The notes beneath the pieces were generated by a model, which saw only the letters and a list, made by a program, of their open reading frames with translations, was not told where the DNA came from and made no database searches. Source: Rubrivivax gelatinosus (GTDB lineage Bacteria; Pseudomonadota; Gammaproteobacteria; Burkholderiales; Burkholderiaceae_C). From it: DNA of 64,000 nucleotides. Position 1 is the stretch's first letter. Every line of letters begins with the position of its first letter. The position numbers and the translations under genes were made by a program. Of the stretch, positions 8,361 to 17,292 are shown piece by piece. The stretch is taken from contig NZ_NRRU01000004.1 of NCBI RefSeq assembly GCF_016583785.1, positions 30,309 to 94,308 of the forward strand. The letters are read 5' to 3'.

Positions 8361-8678
8361 ATGACCATCCCAGTGCCCACGCCAAAGATCGATGCTGTCG
8401 GGGCCTCAGTTCCCGCCCCCAGGCAGGACGAGCAGCCACCTGAGGACTCACCACTGACGAACGCGGAACTGGTGCAGTTGCGTATCCGCGTGATCGCCTT
8501 GGAGAACCTGGTCATCGCGCTGCTGGCCGACGCGCCGGATCGACAAGTAACTCTCGCACGAGGCATGGCGACCTGCATTTCACCGCGAGCCGGCTTCACC
8601 CCTCACCCGATCACGCTGCGAGCGGCCGACGAGATGCTGAGCTTGGTCGACCGGGCCAACCGCTACCGCCGCCCGTAG
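8361..8678 (+). CDS. Small protein of unknown function
   Basis: This is a 105-residue product with a Pro-rich N-terminus followed by a helical middle (LTNAELVQLRIRVIALENLV) and a basic C-terminus. I recognise no family, signal peptide or metal-binding motif. It lies 17 bases before the sdhB-like gene on the same strand, so it is likely part of the same transcript. The ATG at 8361 is chosen. A TTG at 8349 in frame would add four residues. The open frame continues cleanly with codon use like the neighbours, which supports a real gene. Confidence 0.5.
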   Translation: MTIPVPTPKIDAVGASVPAPRQDEQPPEDSPLTNAELVQLRIRVIALENLVIALLADAPDRQVTLARGMATCISPRAGFTPHPITLRAADEMLSLVDRANRYRRP

Positions 8679-8695
8679 TCGCCCCCATTGCCACC

Positions 8696-9394
8696 ATGCA
8701 CAGATTCCACATCTATCGCTACGACCCAGACGCCGACGAGAAGCCGCGAATGCAGGTGATTGAGTTGGAGGTGGGCAGCGCTGACCGCATGTTGCTGGAC
8801 GTGCTGACGCGCCTGAAGGCGATCGATCCGACCTTGAGCTTCCGCCGCTCTTGCCGCGAAGGAATCTGCGGCTCGGACGCCATGAACATCAACGGCAAGA
8901 ACGGCCTAGCCTGTGTGACCAACATGCGGTCGCTGCCGAGTACCGTGGTGCTGAAGCCACTGCCCGGCCTGCCTGTGATCCGCGACCTGTTCGTCGACAT
9001 GACTGGATTCTTCAAGCAGTACCACTCTATCAAGCCCTGGCTGGTCAACGACAACCCGCCGCCCGAGCGCGAGAGACTGCAGTCGCCCGAGGCCCGCGAT
9101 GAACTCAACGGCCTGTACGAATGCATCCTGTGCGCCTGCTGCTCCAGCGCTTGCCCGAGTTACTGGTGGAACCCCGACAAGTACGTCGGGCCTGCGGGGC
9201 TGCTGCAGGCCTATCGCTTCCTGGTGGACAGCCGCGACCAGGCCAGCGGCCAGCGGCTGGACGATCTTCAGGATCCCTACCGTCTTTTCCGATGCCGAAC
9301 GATCCTGAACTGCACAGACGTTTGCCCCAAGGGGCTGAATCCGGCGCTGGCTATCGGAAAAATCAAGGAAATGATGGTGCGACGCACTGTCTGA
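8696..9394 (+). CDS. Orphan succinate dehydrogenase iron–sulfur subunit (SdhB-like)
   Basis: The 232-residue protein has every SdhB cluster motif: [2Fe-2S] ligands SCREGICGSDAMN…LAC near residues 50–75 (the Asp variant of the third ligand, as in E. coli SdhB), the [4Fe-4S] motif CILCACCSSACP, and the [3Fe-4S] motif CRTILNCTDVCPKG. The quinone-site region PSYWWNPDKYVGPA is present. A normal sdh operon has sdhC, sdhD and sdhA beside it, and none is here. It lies between ccoG and the nor genes, which suggests a duplicated electron-transfer subunit recruited to quinol-linked NO respiration, or an alternative subunit of Complex II used without oxygen. Both are inference. Confidence 0.88.
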   Translation: MHRFHIYRYDPDADEKPRMQVIELEVGSADRMLLDVLTRLKAIDPTLSFRRSCREGICGSDAMNINGKNGLACVTNMRSLPSTVVLKPLPGLPVIRDLFVDMTGFFKQYHSIKPWLVNDNPPPERERLQSPEARDELNGLYECILCACCSSACPSYWWNPDKYVGPAGLLQAYRFLVDSRDQASGQRLDDLQDPYRLFRCRTILNCTDVCPKGLNPALAIGKIKEMMVRRTV

Positions 9395-9464
9395 TCTCCT
9401 TCGCTCGGATCCGCATCTCGCAACATGCGCAACGTACGGTGCCGCACGGACGGCGGACGCGTTG

Positions 9465-9478
9465 TTGGTCATCATCGA
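9465..9478. promoter_or_regulatory. Candidate FNR/DNR-type binding site upstream of nor genes
   Basis: TTGGT-CATC-ATCGA matches 8 of 10 defined positions of the FNR/DNR/Nnr consensus TTGAT-N4-ATCAA with the correct four-base spacer. It lies 42 bases before the small membrane gene that opens the nor block. Regulators of this family (FNR, DNR, NnrR) activate nor genes when oxygen is low and NO is present. It is a short motif and could occur by chance. Confidence 0.4.
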
Positions 9479-9506
9479 CAGATGAGCGTTCCATCCCTCC
9501 GCCGCC

Positions 9507-9656
9507 ATGTCCACCGTCGCATCCGGTGATATCGCACCCATGAGTGCGTACCAGGGCTTCCGGATATTCAGCCATGTCGTGCTCGGCTTGATGTTGGGGG
9601 GTATCGTGTACGCGGCCTACATCGCCGTTACCTACTGGACCGGCATCAGCGTCTGA
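9507..9656 (+). CDS. 49-residue membrane protein preceding norC
   Basis: This tiny open frame encodes a single hydrophobic helix (HVVLGLMLGGIVYAAYIAV) flanked by an aromatic segment (SAYQGFRIFS) and ending TYWTGISV. Two in-frame starts exist, ATG at 9507 and ATG at 9540, the latter giving 38 residues. Neither has a strong ribosome-binding site. It ends 16 bases before norC. Very small single-helix proteins are common partners of haem–copper oxidases, so it may be a NOR accessory subunit. I cannot name a family. Confidence 0.55.
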   Translation: MSTVASGDIAPMSAYQGFRIFSHVVLGLMLGGIVYAAYIAVTYWTGISV

Positions 9657-9672
9657 CGCTGCGGGCCTATCG

Positions 9673-10527
9673 ATGAACAAGCGACAGGCCAGACTCTTCG
9701 CAATCGGCTCGACTGTCGTGGCTTCCCTTGCCTTCCTGGGGCTGACCATCGACAGCCACCGGCAGTTCCCCAAACTGACCAACGCTCAGAACATCACGCC
9801 GGCCGTCACGCACGGTAAGGATGTCTGGCACAAGAACAACTGCATCAACTGCCACACCTTGTTCGGCGAGGGGGCCTACTACGCGCCCGACCTGACCAAG
9901 ATTGCGCAGCACCGTGGCGCGGCTTACCTGCAGGCCTACCTGAAGGACCCGTCAAAGTTCTACGACGAACAGCGCCACCGCCGGCTCATGCCCAAGCAGG
10001 ACATGACCGACGTCGAGATCGCCGACCTGGTGTCGTTCCTCGACTGGGTGAGCAAGGTGGACAACCAGGGCTGGCCACCGAGGCCGATCCTGGTCACGGG
10101 CTCGGGCATCGGGCCGATGGGCGCGCCTCGGCCCATCGAGGGGACAGCGGGTTCTGCGCCGCTGCCAGGCGCCGCAACACCAGCTGGCGACAAGAGCCCG
10201 ATCGCGCTGGGCGAGATCGTGTTCAAGACATCGACGCCGGCCTGCGCTGCCTGCCACTCACTGGTGCCCGGCGCCCAGATGGCAGGGCCGTCGCTGGCGG
10301 GCGTGGCTACACGCGCACAGCAGACCATCGGATCGGCCGACTACAAGGGCCAGGCGAAAGACGCGACGACCTACCTGCACGAATCCATCGTGCAGCCCAG
10401 TGCACACACGGTCGCCGGTGCCATGTACTCGGCCAGCGGGGTGTCGTTCATGCCCGCCACCTATGGCAAGGACCTGACGCCCGAGCAGATCGATCAGCTG
10501 GTCGCCTACCTGGCGACGTTCAAGTAG
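9673..10527 (+). CDS. norC: NorC with an extra C-terminal cytochrome c domain
   Basis: NorC is the membrane-anchored cytochrome c subunit of the cNOR nitric oxide reductase, passing electrons to NorB. Residues 1–140 look standard: an N-terminal anchor (IGSTVVASLAFLGLTI), haem motif CINCH at 57–61 and axial Met106 in RRLMPKQDM. A Gly/Pro/Ala-rich linker (about 143–172) then joins a second cytochrome c domain with CAACH at 191–195 and a likely axial Met260 (VSFMPATYG). The total of 284 residues is about twice the usual NorC length of roughly 150. The second domain resembles small class I cytochromes that donate to oxidases. It is followed by norB 27 bases later. Confidence 0.9.
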   Translation: MNKRQARLFAIGSTVVASLAFLGLTIDSHRQFPKLTNAQNITPAVTHGKDVWHKNNCINCHTLFGEGAYYAPDLTKIAQHRGAAYLQAYLKDPSKFYDEQRHRRLMPKQDMTDVEIADLVSFLDWVSKVDNQGWPPRPILVTGSGIGPMGAPRPIEGTAGSAPLPGAATPAGDKSPIALGEIVFKTSTPACAACHSLVPGAQMAGPSLAGVATRAQQTIGSADYKGQAKDATTYLHESIVQPSAHTVAGAMYSASGVSFMPATYGKDLTPEQIDQLVAYLATFK

Positions 10528-10554
10528 TCCGGCGCACGCCTCAAGGAACCCGCC

Positions 10555-11940
10555 ATGCGCTACAGGTCTCAATCGGTTGCTTACTGGTACTTCGCCGTCG
10601 CGATGGTGCTGTTCGGCCTGCAGCTGGTGTTCGGCCTGTTGTCGGCCGCCAAGTACTTGGGTCCGGACCCGCTGCTCTACATCCTGCCCTTCGATGTCAC
10701 GAAGGTCATCCACACCAACCTGCTGATCGTCTGGGTATTGACCGGCTTCATGGGCGCCACCTACTGGATGGTGCCCGACGAATCGCGCACCGAGCTGTAC
10801 AGCACCAAGCTGGCCTACCTGCAGTTGGTGCTGTGGACGCTGATGGGCGTCACCGCGGTGGTGGGTTACCTGTTCCGCTACGGCACCGGCAACAAGCTGC
10901 TTGAACAGCCCTTGCCGCACAAGATCGTCATCGTGATCTGCATGCTGATCTTTCTCTACAACATCGGCATGACGATCTGGAAGTCCAAACGCTTTACCAC
11001 CACCGAAGGCGTGCTGATCCTCGGCCTGGGCTTGGCGGCGGTCTTGTACCTGCCGGCACTGCTGGAATACGAGAACTACACCGTGGCCATCTTCTACCGC
11101 TGGTGGACCATCCACCTGTGGGTCGAGGGCGTCTGGGAAATGATCCAGGGCGGCTTCCTGGCCTACCTGCTGATCCGCCTGTCAGGCGCGGACCGGGAGG
11201 TGATGGAGAAATGGCTGTACGTCATCGTCGGCCTGGTCTTCATCGCCGGCATCCTGGGTACGGCGCACCACTACTATTGGGTCGGCGTGCCTTCGTACTG
11301 GCTGCCCATCGGCGGCATCTTCAGTGCGCTGGAGCCGGCTGCGCTGGTGGGAATGGCGATCTACGCGTATTCGGCCATGCGCCGATCCGGCATGTCGCAC
11401 CCGAACACCCTCGCGCTGCACTGGACGCTGGGAAGCGCCGTGTTCACGCTGTTCGGCGCCGGGTTGCTGGGGCTGGCCCACACCTTCCCCGACGTCAACA
11501 AGTGGACCCACGGCACGTTGATCACCGCGATGCACGGCCACGCTGCGTTCTACGGTGCGTACGCGATGATCACGCTGGCGATGATCAGCTTTGCTTTGCC
11601 GTCGATGACGCCCGGGCGGTCCGAGCAGGGCAGCAGCATCGGCTACTGGTCGTTCTGGCTGCAGATCGGTGGCATGTTCGGCATGACCTTGTCCTTCGCC
11701 ACCGCCGGCATCGGGCAGGTGTATTTGGAGCGCATCCTCGGCATGGGCTACCTTGATGCGCAGCTGAAGATCCAGGTGCATTTCGTGATGCTGGTTGTCA
11801 CCGGCTCGATCTTCGCCATCGGCGTGGGCCTGTTCATCTACGACTTCTTCCGCTACGCGCCACGTTTCGAGGTCGAGGACGACTCGAAGTCGGCCCTGCG
11901 TCCCGGATTGGCGCCTGGCGTGAGATCAGTGTCCGCGTGA
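10555..11940 (+). CDS. norB: Nitric oxide reductase catalytic subunit NorB
   Basis: NorB reduces two NO to N2O at a haem b3/non-haem iron site in the inner membrane. The 461-residue protein has about 12 helices. Visible features are His53 (VIHTNLLIVW) for haem b, TIHLWVEGVWEMIQGG with the FeB His and the glutamate ligand, GTAHHYYWVGVP with the paired FeB histidines, and HGHAAFYGAYAMI with the haem ligands. It lacks the fused quinol-oxidising N-terminal extension of qNOR, which agrees with the separate NorC. The last four bases overlap the norQ GTG start (GTGA), so translation is coupled. Confidence 0.95.
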   Translation: MRYRSQSVAYWYFAVAMVLFGLQLVFGLLSAAKYLGPDPLLYILPFDVTKVIHTNLLIVWVLTGFMGATYWMVPDESRTELYSTKLAYLQLVLWTLMGVTAVVGYLFRYGTGNKLLEQPLPHKIVIVICMLIFLYNIGMTIWKSKRFTTTEGVLILGLGLAAVLYLPALLEYENYTVAIFYRWWTIHLWVEGVWEMIQGGFLAYLLIRLSGADREVMEKWLYVIVGLVFIAGILGTAHHYYWVGVPSYWLPIGGIFSALEPAALVGMAIYAYSAMRRSGMSHPNTLALHWTLGSAVFTLFGAGLLGLAHTFPDVNKWTHGTLITAMHGHAAFYGAYAMITLAMISFALPSMTPGRSEQGSSIGYWSFWLQIGGMFGMTLSFATAGIGQVYLERILGMGYLDAQLKIQVHFVMLVVTGSIFAIGVGLFIYDFFRYAPRFEVEDDSKSALRPGLAPGVRSVSA

Positions 11941-12734
11941 CCGACTGGGTTGCACCGGACAAAGAGCCGTACTACCTGCCGGCCGGCGACGAAATCTCGA
12001 TCTTTCAGCAATGCCACAGCCGCGGCCTGTCGGTGATGTTGAAGGGCCCCACCGGATGCGGCAAGACACGCTTCGTCGAACACATGGCCTGGCGGCTGAA
12101 GCGCCCGCTGGTGACGATCTCCTGCCATGACGACCTGACGGCCAGCGACCTGATCGGGCGCTTTCTCATCCGGCACGACGGCACGGCCTGGCAGGACGGG
12201 CCGCTCACACGCGCCGTGCGCGAAGGCGCGTTGTGCTATCTGGACGAGGTGGTCGAGGCGCGCCAGGACACGATGGTCGTGCTGCACTCGCTGACCGACC
12301 ACCGGCGCTTCCTGCCCATAGACAAGACTGGCGAGACGATCACCGCTGCACCGGGCTTCCAGCTCATCGTGTCGTACAACCCGGGCTACCAGCGCATGCT
12401 GAAGGATCTGAAGCCCAGCACGCGGCAGCGCTTCGTGGCGCTGGATTTCGATTTCCCACCGGCACCGCAGGAAGCAGCGATCCTCGAAGCCGAAGCGGCC
12501 GCCGACCATGCCACGGCGGTGGCTCTTGTCACCTTGGGTCGCCGGCTGCGCGGTTTGCGCGACAGGGGGCTGGCGGAGGTGCCGAGCACGCGGCTGCTGA
12601 TCGCTGCTGCGGGCCTGGTGGCCAGTGGCATCAGTCCGCGTCAGGCTTGCTACAGCGCCATCGTCTCGCCCCTGTCCGACGACGTATCGCTGGTCGGCGC
12701 GATGCGCGACCTGGTCGACGCCACCTTCGTCTGA
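11937..12734 (+). CDS. norQ: NorQ, MoxR-family AAA+ ATPase for NOR maturation
   Basis: NorQ works with NorD to insert the non-haem iron into NorB. The 265-residue protein shows Walker A GPTGCGKT at 37–44, Walker B in GALCYLDEVVEA near residue 100, and FQLIVSYNPGYQ containing sensor 1. The start is a GTG overlapping the norB stop, and no better ATG lies nearby. It is cytoplasmic and would form a hexameric ring that docks on the VWA protein encoded next. The gap to norD is 27 bases. Confidence 0.92.
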   Translation: MTDWVAPDKEPYYLPAGDEISIFQQCHSRGLSVMLKGPTGCGKTRFVEHMAWRLKRPLVTISCHDDLTASDLIGRFLIRHDGTAWQDGPLTRAVREGALCYLDEVVEARQDTMVVLHSLTDHRRFLPIDKTGETITAAPGFQLIVSYNPGYQRMLKDLKPSTRQRFVALDFDFPPAPQEAAILEAEAAADHATAVALVTLGRRLRGLRDRGLAEVPSTRLLIAAAGLVASGISPRQACYSAIVSPLSDDVSLVGAMRDLVDATFV

Positions 12735-12761
12735 GAGCCGCCAACGTTCGGAAGGGCTGAC

Positions 12762-14807
12762 GTGGCAGAGGCAGAAGACGTCATCACCGATGCGGCACTG
12801 CATGCCACGAAGTTCGTGCAGGGCGTGTGGCGCCGGCACCGGGCCCACAAACCCGCTATTCCCAATCTGACGCTGTCAGACGTCGTACAACGCCTCGACC
12901 TGTTGGTCGTGGCCGTGTTCGGTCGCGCCTGTCCTCTGCGTGTGGCGCAGGTGCCGGCCCGCGCGACCCTGCTCGCGAGAACCTTTCAGCGGCAGAACCG
13001 CCCCGATGTGCAAGGCGCGATCCCGGCCACTGACGGCGCGCAGATCTGGTTGCCTGCCGAGACCGGTCTGACCGATGCGGCGCTTGCGTTGGAGCGGTTT
13101 CGCACCGCGGCGCTGCATCAGGCGATGCGCGTGGTTCGGGGCAGCGCGTTCGGCATCGGCAGCGAGGCCACGCCGTTGGTGCGTGATCTCTACCTGCTGA
13201 TCGAGGCGCATGCCGCCGACGCGGACTTGGCGGAACTGCTGCCCGGTATGCGAGCACCGTTGCAGGCCCTGCGGGCGGCCGCGCTGAGCGCGCGCCCCGC
13301 CTTGTCGCATTTCCCCGCCTGGCGCCAGCCGCTCGAAGCCTGGACGCGTCGGCTGATGAACGGCCTCGTGCCGTTCCGGGGAACAGATGCCCTGTACAGC
13401 CCGTCGCCGGCGCGATCCCGGCGACTGGCGCAAGACATCGCGTGCGAGCTCCAGGGGGACGCATCGGAACCCGGCCGGCCCTGCACCCAGCCCTTGTTCA
13501 AAGACTGGTGGACAGGCGAACTCCTAGTGCCCGCCGCTGGGTTGGGACTGGCGGCCGACAGTGACAAGGACAGCGACAGCGCATCCGCCCCATCTGCGGA
13601 CCCCGTCCGCAGCGCTCGCTTGGCGCGCCAACCGAAGGTGCGCGAGGCCCCGGACGAGGAAGACGACATCCGCCAGGGTGCCTGGATGATCCAGGCCTCG
13701 GCGCCGCATGAAGTCGCTGAAGACCCCTTCGGACTGCAGCGTCCCACCGACCGAGATACACAAACGGCGGCCGAAGAATTTGCCGAGTCACTCGCCGAAC
13801 TCGAACAGGCGCGACTCGTGTCGACACCCGGTCGACCAAAGGAGGTGTTGTTGTCGGACGACCCACCCGATGCGCGGGCGAGAGATGGCGGCCGCGTGAG
13901 CGCCGACGACTCGGAATACATCCGCTATCCCGAATGGGACCACCGAAACCAGGCCTACAACGAAGCTGGCGCCATCGTCCGCCTGCTGTCGGCTGCTGAA
14001 GGCCCACAGCAGTGGGTGGACAAAACATTAACCGAGCACCGTTCGATGCTGGACGCGATACGACGGCGTTTCGAGATGCTGCGCGGGCAGCGCACGCCGC
14101 TGCGCAGACAACTGGATGGGGACGATCTCGATCTGGAAGCTTGCATCGACGCGCGCGCCGACTTGCGCGCCGGGCATCCGATGGCGCAGGCGCTGTACCG
14201 ATCGCAGAAGCGAACCAAACGCGACATGGCTATCCTGCTGCTGATCGACGTCAGCGGTTCGACCGACGGGTGGGTGTCCAGCGGTAGGCGCGTCATCGAT
14301 GTCGAACGCGAGGCGCTGCTGCTGGTCTGCATCGCCCTGGGTGCGATGGGCGAACCGTACGCCGTGCAGGCGTTCTCCGGGCATGGTCCGCGGGCGGTGT
14401 CGGTGCGCACCCTGAAACGCTTTGATGAGCCCTACGGCAACCAGGTCGCCACGCGCATCGCGGCGCTCGAACCCGACGAATACACCCGCGCAGGCGCCGC
14501 GATCCGCCATGGCAGCGCAACGCTAATGCGCGAGCCCGCGTCGCAGCGTTTGCTGCTCCTGTTGTCCGACGGCAAGCCCAACGATGTCGATGTCTACGAG
14601 GGCCGCTACGGCGTCGAAGACATGCGACGGGCCGTCATCGAGGCAAAGCTCCAGGGCATCGCACCCTTCTGCCTGACCGTTGACCGGTACGCCGCAGGGT
14701 ACTTGCCAGGCGTCTTCGGGGCCAACCAGTACGCCTTGTTGGCGAAGCCTTCGATGCTGCCGACCGCGTTGCTCGACTGGATGCAGCGGCTGGTCATGGC
14801 GGGGTAG
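12762..14807 (+). CDS. norD: NorD, VWA-domain partner of NorQ
   Basis: The 681-residue protein ends in a von Willebrand A domain with the MIDAS motif DVSGSTDGW and the later ATRIAALEPDEYTRAGAAIRH segment (Thr and Asp metal contacts). The long N-terminal half is helical and alanine-rich, with an acidic variable stretch near residues 270–380 (DSDKDSDSAS and similar). NorD bridges NorQ and the NorCB complex in iron insertion. The start is a GTG at 12762 after a GGAAGGG ribosome-binding site. Length is within the usual 600–680 for this family. It is the last gene of the block. Confidence 0.9.
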   Translation: MAEAEDVITDAALHATKFVQGVWRRHRAHKPAIPNLTLSDVVQRLDLLVVAVFGRACPLRVAQVPARATLLARTFQRQNRPDVQGAIPATDGAQIWLPAETGLTDAALALERFRTAALHQAMRVVRGSAFGIGSEATPLVRDLYLLIEAHAADADLAELLPGMRAPLQALRAAALSARPALSHFPAWRQPLEAWTRRLMNGLVPFRGTDALYSPSPARSRRLAQDIACELQGDASEPGRPCTQPLFKDWWTGELLVPAAGLGLAADSDKDSDSASAPSADPVRSARLARQPKVREAPDEEDDIRQGAWMIQASAPHEVAEDPFGLQRPTDRDTQTAAEEFAESLAELEQARLVSTPGRPKEVLLSDDPPDARARDGGRVSADDSEYIRYPEWDHRNQAYNEAGAIVRLLSAAEGPQQWVDKTLTEHRSMLDAIRRRFEMLRGQRTPLRRQLDGDDLDLEACIDARADLRAGHPMAQALYRSQKRTKRDMAILLLIDVSGSTDGWVSSGRRVIDVEREALLLVCIALGAMGEPYAVQAFSGHGPRAVSVRTLKRFDEPYGNQVATRIAALEPDEYTRAGAAIRHGSATLMREPASQRLLLLLSDGKPNDVDVYEGRYGVEDMRRAVIEAKLQGIAPFCLTVDRYAAGYLPGVFGANQYALLAKPSMLPTALLDWMQRLVMAG

Positions 14808-15410
14808 TTCGTATGCGTCTCAACAACAAAACCGTGCCCCGAGGCGTCACAAGTGTTTGGTCGATCGACGCGAATGCACTCTGCTTTTTGCCCAAGCTTG
14901 GACGAGACTGCAAGGCCTTGAGGAGCACGTTTCTGAGCTGGTTGTCCGCGGGCACTCAACGCCTCGGGCCCCCACCTGATGCCACTCGATCAAACACACC
15001 TGGCACCTTGCTCCGATAGGCGCAACCGCTCGGGCGTGCTTGCCCTTTGGTTGACATAAGCAGTACCGAAGCTGGACCCCGGCTCTGGTCTCGCGCCAAT
15101 ACTCCTCAAGGCCCGCCGGGCAGAGGTCGGCATCTTCAGTGGACGACAGCTTTTCAAGCACCTGAACTTCAGCATTGGGTCGCCAGCGTGAGTTCGGCAC
15201 CCGAAACAGCAGTCGTTTGCTGAGCCGAGGCCGTGCCGGCGAAGCGCCCCGGCGCCCTACCGCCGCAAGGGCGGCATGGCCCGGCATCGAGGTGAGTGGG
15301 TCAGCCTGGCGCACCAACGAGGCCGTCGGCGGGATGCCGAGCTAGCAGGGGAGAAGTCGACTTGGCAGTAGCGTGTCGGCGCTGGACGGCGCCGCATGAA
15401 ATGATGCGGC
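14808..15410. other. Gene-poor 600-base stretch after norD
   Basis: No convincing gene is seen. The minus strand is open for 156 codons (14847–15317), but its product is Cys/Arg-rich without domain pattern or ribosome-binding site. The stretch looks like decayed sequence at the junction between the nor block and the mobile segment. No inverted repeats of an insertion sequence are visible. Confidence 0.4.
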
Positions 15411-16037
15411 ATGCCGCTGAGTCCCGACGACCTGCAGAACGTTGTCGCGCGCACCCTGGCGCACTACGAGCAGCACGCCCAGAGCTACTGGGAGGGCACG
15501 CGCGACCATGACGTCAGCCAGAACATCGCGGCGCTGCTGAAGCACATCCCCGGGCCACCGCCTTTTGACCTACTGGACTTCGGCTGCGGGCCCGGGCGCG
15601 ATCTGGCCGCGTTCAAGGCGCTGGGTCACCACGCCGTCGGCCTCGAGGGCGCGGCCAACGCCGCCGCGCTGGCGCGTGTGCACAGCGGCTGTGTGGTGCT
15701 GGAGCAGAGTTTCCTGGAACTCGACCTGCCGGCCGGACACTTCGACGGTGTGTTTGCCAATGCGGTGCTGTTCCATGTGCCCGGCCAAGTGCTGCCGCAG
15801 GTGTTGCGACAACTGCAGGCCTGCCTGCGTCCGGGCGGCGTGCTGTTCAGTTCCAACCCGCGCGGCGATGGCCAGGAGGGCTGGAACGGTGACCGCTACG
15901 GCGCATTCCACGACTGGCCCACCTGGCGTACCCTGGTCATGGCTGCCGGTTTCGACGAGTTGGAACACTTCTACCGCCCGCCGGGGCTACCGAGGCAGCA
16001 ACAGCCCTGGCTGGCGAGTGTGTGGCGCAAGCGCTGA
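15411..16037 (+). CDS. Class I SAM-dependent methyltransferase
   Basis: The 208-residue cytoplasmic protein has the SAM-binding motif I LLDFGCGPGRDLAAFKALG near residues 54–72, the acidic motif II at VGLEGA, motif post-I DLPAGHFDGVFANAVLFHVP and LRPGGVLFSSNPRGDG. It matches the Methyltransf_11/25 fold, but the substrate cannot be read. The ATG at 15411 gives the usual N-terminal helical cap (YEQHAQSYWEGTRDHD). It is the last gene before the conjugative segment and is convergent with it. It may be the chromosomal flank of the element. Confidence 0.8.
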   Translation: MPLSPDDLQNVVARTLAHYEQHAQSYWEGTRDHDVSQNIAALLKHIPGPPPFDLLDFGCGPGRDLAAFKALGHHAVGLEGAANAAALARVHSGCVVLEQSFLELDLPAGHFDGVFANAVLFHVPGQVLPQVLRQLQACLRPGGVLFSSNPRGDGQEGWNGDRYGAFHDWPTWRTLVMAAGFDELEHFYRPPGLPRQQQPWLASVWRKR

Positions 16038-16070
16038 CCACGGGCGAAGCCGGGGGGCCGTCGCGGCCCT

Positions 16071-17288
16071 TCAATCCGAGGGCTCCGCAACCGGATGGAA
16101 CGCGGCTGGCAGCGCAGTTCGCGCGGCGCTCGGTGCGAATGCTGACCACACCCGCGTGCAGGGCAACGCAGGCGGCGGCCCGGCAGCCGGGCGCCAGGAC
16201 CAGGTCGCAGGCCAGTCCGTGGCGGCAGAGCTGAGTCCGGTCTGGGCGGCTGCGCGCCGATCGATGAGCAATTCTGTCGGCGCTGGCGGTTCGTGCAGGA
16301 CGGCAACCCGCACGACCTCTGATGGGGCCGCGTCATCGGTCAGGTGCTTGAAGAACCTCCGGCGCTCGCCGATGAGCTTGGCGACGAGCACGCGCTCATC
16401 CTCGTCGGCCAGCGGAATCCACTCGGCGCAGCAGACCATCAGTTCCAGTTCGACGACGGTCGCCGCGCCGGTCTGGTCCAGCACCACCGTCGCGATGCAG
16501 ACCATGTGCAGGTCGTCGTGCGTGCCGCGCATCGCCAGCTGCCCGGCGAAGCGCTGCTCGATGGTCCGCAGCGCGCCTTCGCGCAGCGCAAGCGGCAGGT
16601 CCGGCAGGTGCTTCACCCACGCCCGCGCCACGCGCTGCCCTCGGCGCAGGGTCTTCAGCTCGCCGACGACCACCATCGAGGGTTGAGCCTCGCCGTCCTC
16701 GCGCAGGATCCAGTTCCAGCGGGCCTCGCGTCGCGCGCGGATCGCCTCGGCTCTCTCGACACTGAAGACCTCGGGCACGTAGAGCCGCTTGGTCAGCGCA
16801 CCGGTGGGTGTGCGGATCTGCTTGGCCGCCTGCAACAGGTGTCGGCGCACGACCCCCCAGTGGCGCTTGCCTGCGAAGCCGGGGTGCCACATGGTCAGTT
16901 CGGCGCGGATCCACAGCTCGTAAAGCACTCCGAGCAACGAGGGCCGAGGGGGCTCAGGCATCGCCACCGGTTCGCCGATGGTGGCTGTCTCGACGAATCG
17001 ACCCGTGTCGCCTTCCAGGCGCGGGACCGGGATGCGGGTGCCCTGGCCGTTCGGCGCTGCTCCTGCGGCGCGACCGAAGTGCGGACACCCGGGCGCATGC
17101 CGGTATCCCGACAGCGGCATGCGCTTGACCAGCCGGCCGTCGCCATGCCGGGCCACGTACATCGGAACGCCGCCCGGAACGCACAAGCACAGCGGACGAG
17201 TGACTTCGCCTGGCGCGCCGGCGAAGGCGTCGTCGAGGCCGGCGTAAACCGCGGCACGCTGCTTTGCTTGTTGGCGCAGGTGGTCCAC
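16071..17288 (-). CDS. DUF1173 family protein of integrative elements
   Basis: The 405-residue protein matches the DUF1173 layout: an N-terminal region with paired Cys and His (RPLCLCVPGGVPMYV, GCPHF), a middle rich in aromatic and basic residues (GLLYELWIRAELTMWHPGF-like region), and a conserved acidic part (CAEWIPLADEDERVLVAKL). The family is known from integrative and conjugative elements, and its function is unknown. The start is a GTG at 17288 with AAGGTGA upstream, four bases after the LPD7 gene stop. The last 40 residues are Pro/Ala-rich and lose family character, so the original C-terminus may have been lost at the element edge. Confidence 0.65.
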   Translation of the reverse strand: MDHLRQQAKQRAAVYAGLDDAFAGAPGEVTRPLCLCVPGGVPMYVARHGDGRLVKRMPLSGYRHAPGCPHFGRAAGAAPNGQGTRIPVPRLEGDTGRFVETATIGEPVAMPEPPRPSLLGVLYELWIRAELTMWHPGFAGKRHWGVVRRHLLQAAKQIRTPTGALTKRLYVPEVFSVERAEAIRARREARWNWILREDGEAQPSMVVVGELKTLRRGQRVARAWVKHLPDLPLALREGALRTIEQRFAGQLAMRGTHDDLHMVCIATVVLDQTGAATVVELELMVCCAEWIPLADEDERVLVAKLIGERRRFFKHLTDDAAPSEVVRVAVLHEPPAPTELLIDRRAAAQTGLSSAATDWPATWSWRPAAGPPPALPCTRVWSAFAPSAARTALPAAFHPVAEPSD

Positions 17289-17292
17289 GGCG

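Noticed and set aside
14847..15317. 156-codon minus-strand frame after norD
   Set aside because: Possible decayed gene, but there is no domain, ribosome-binding site or codon pattern to support it.
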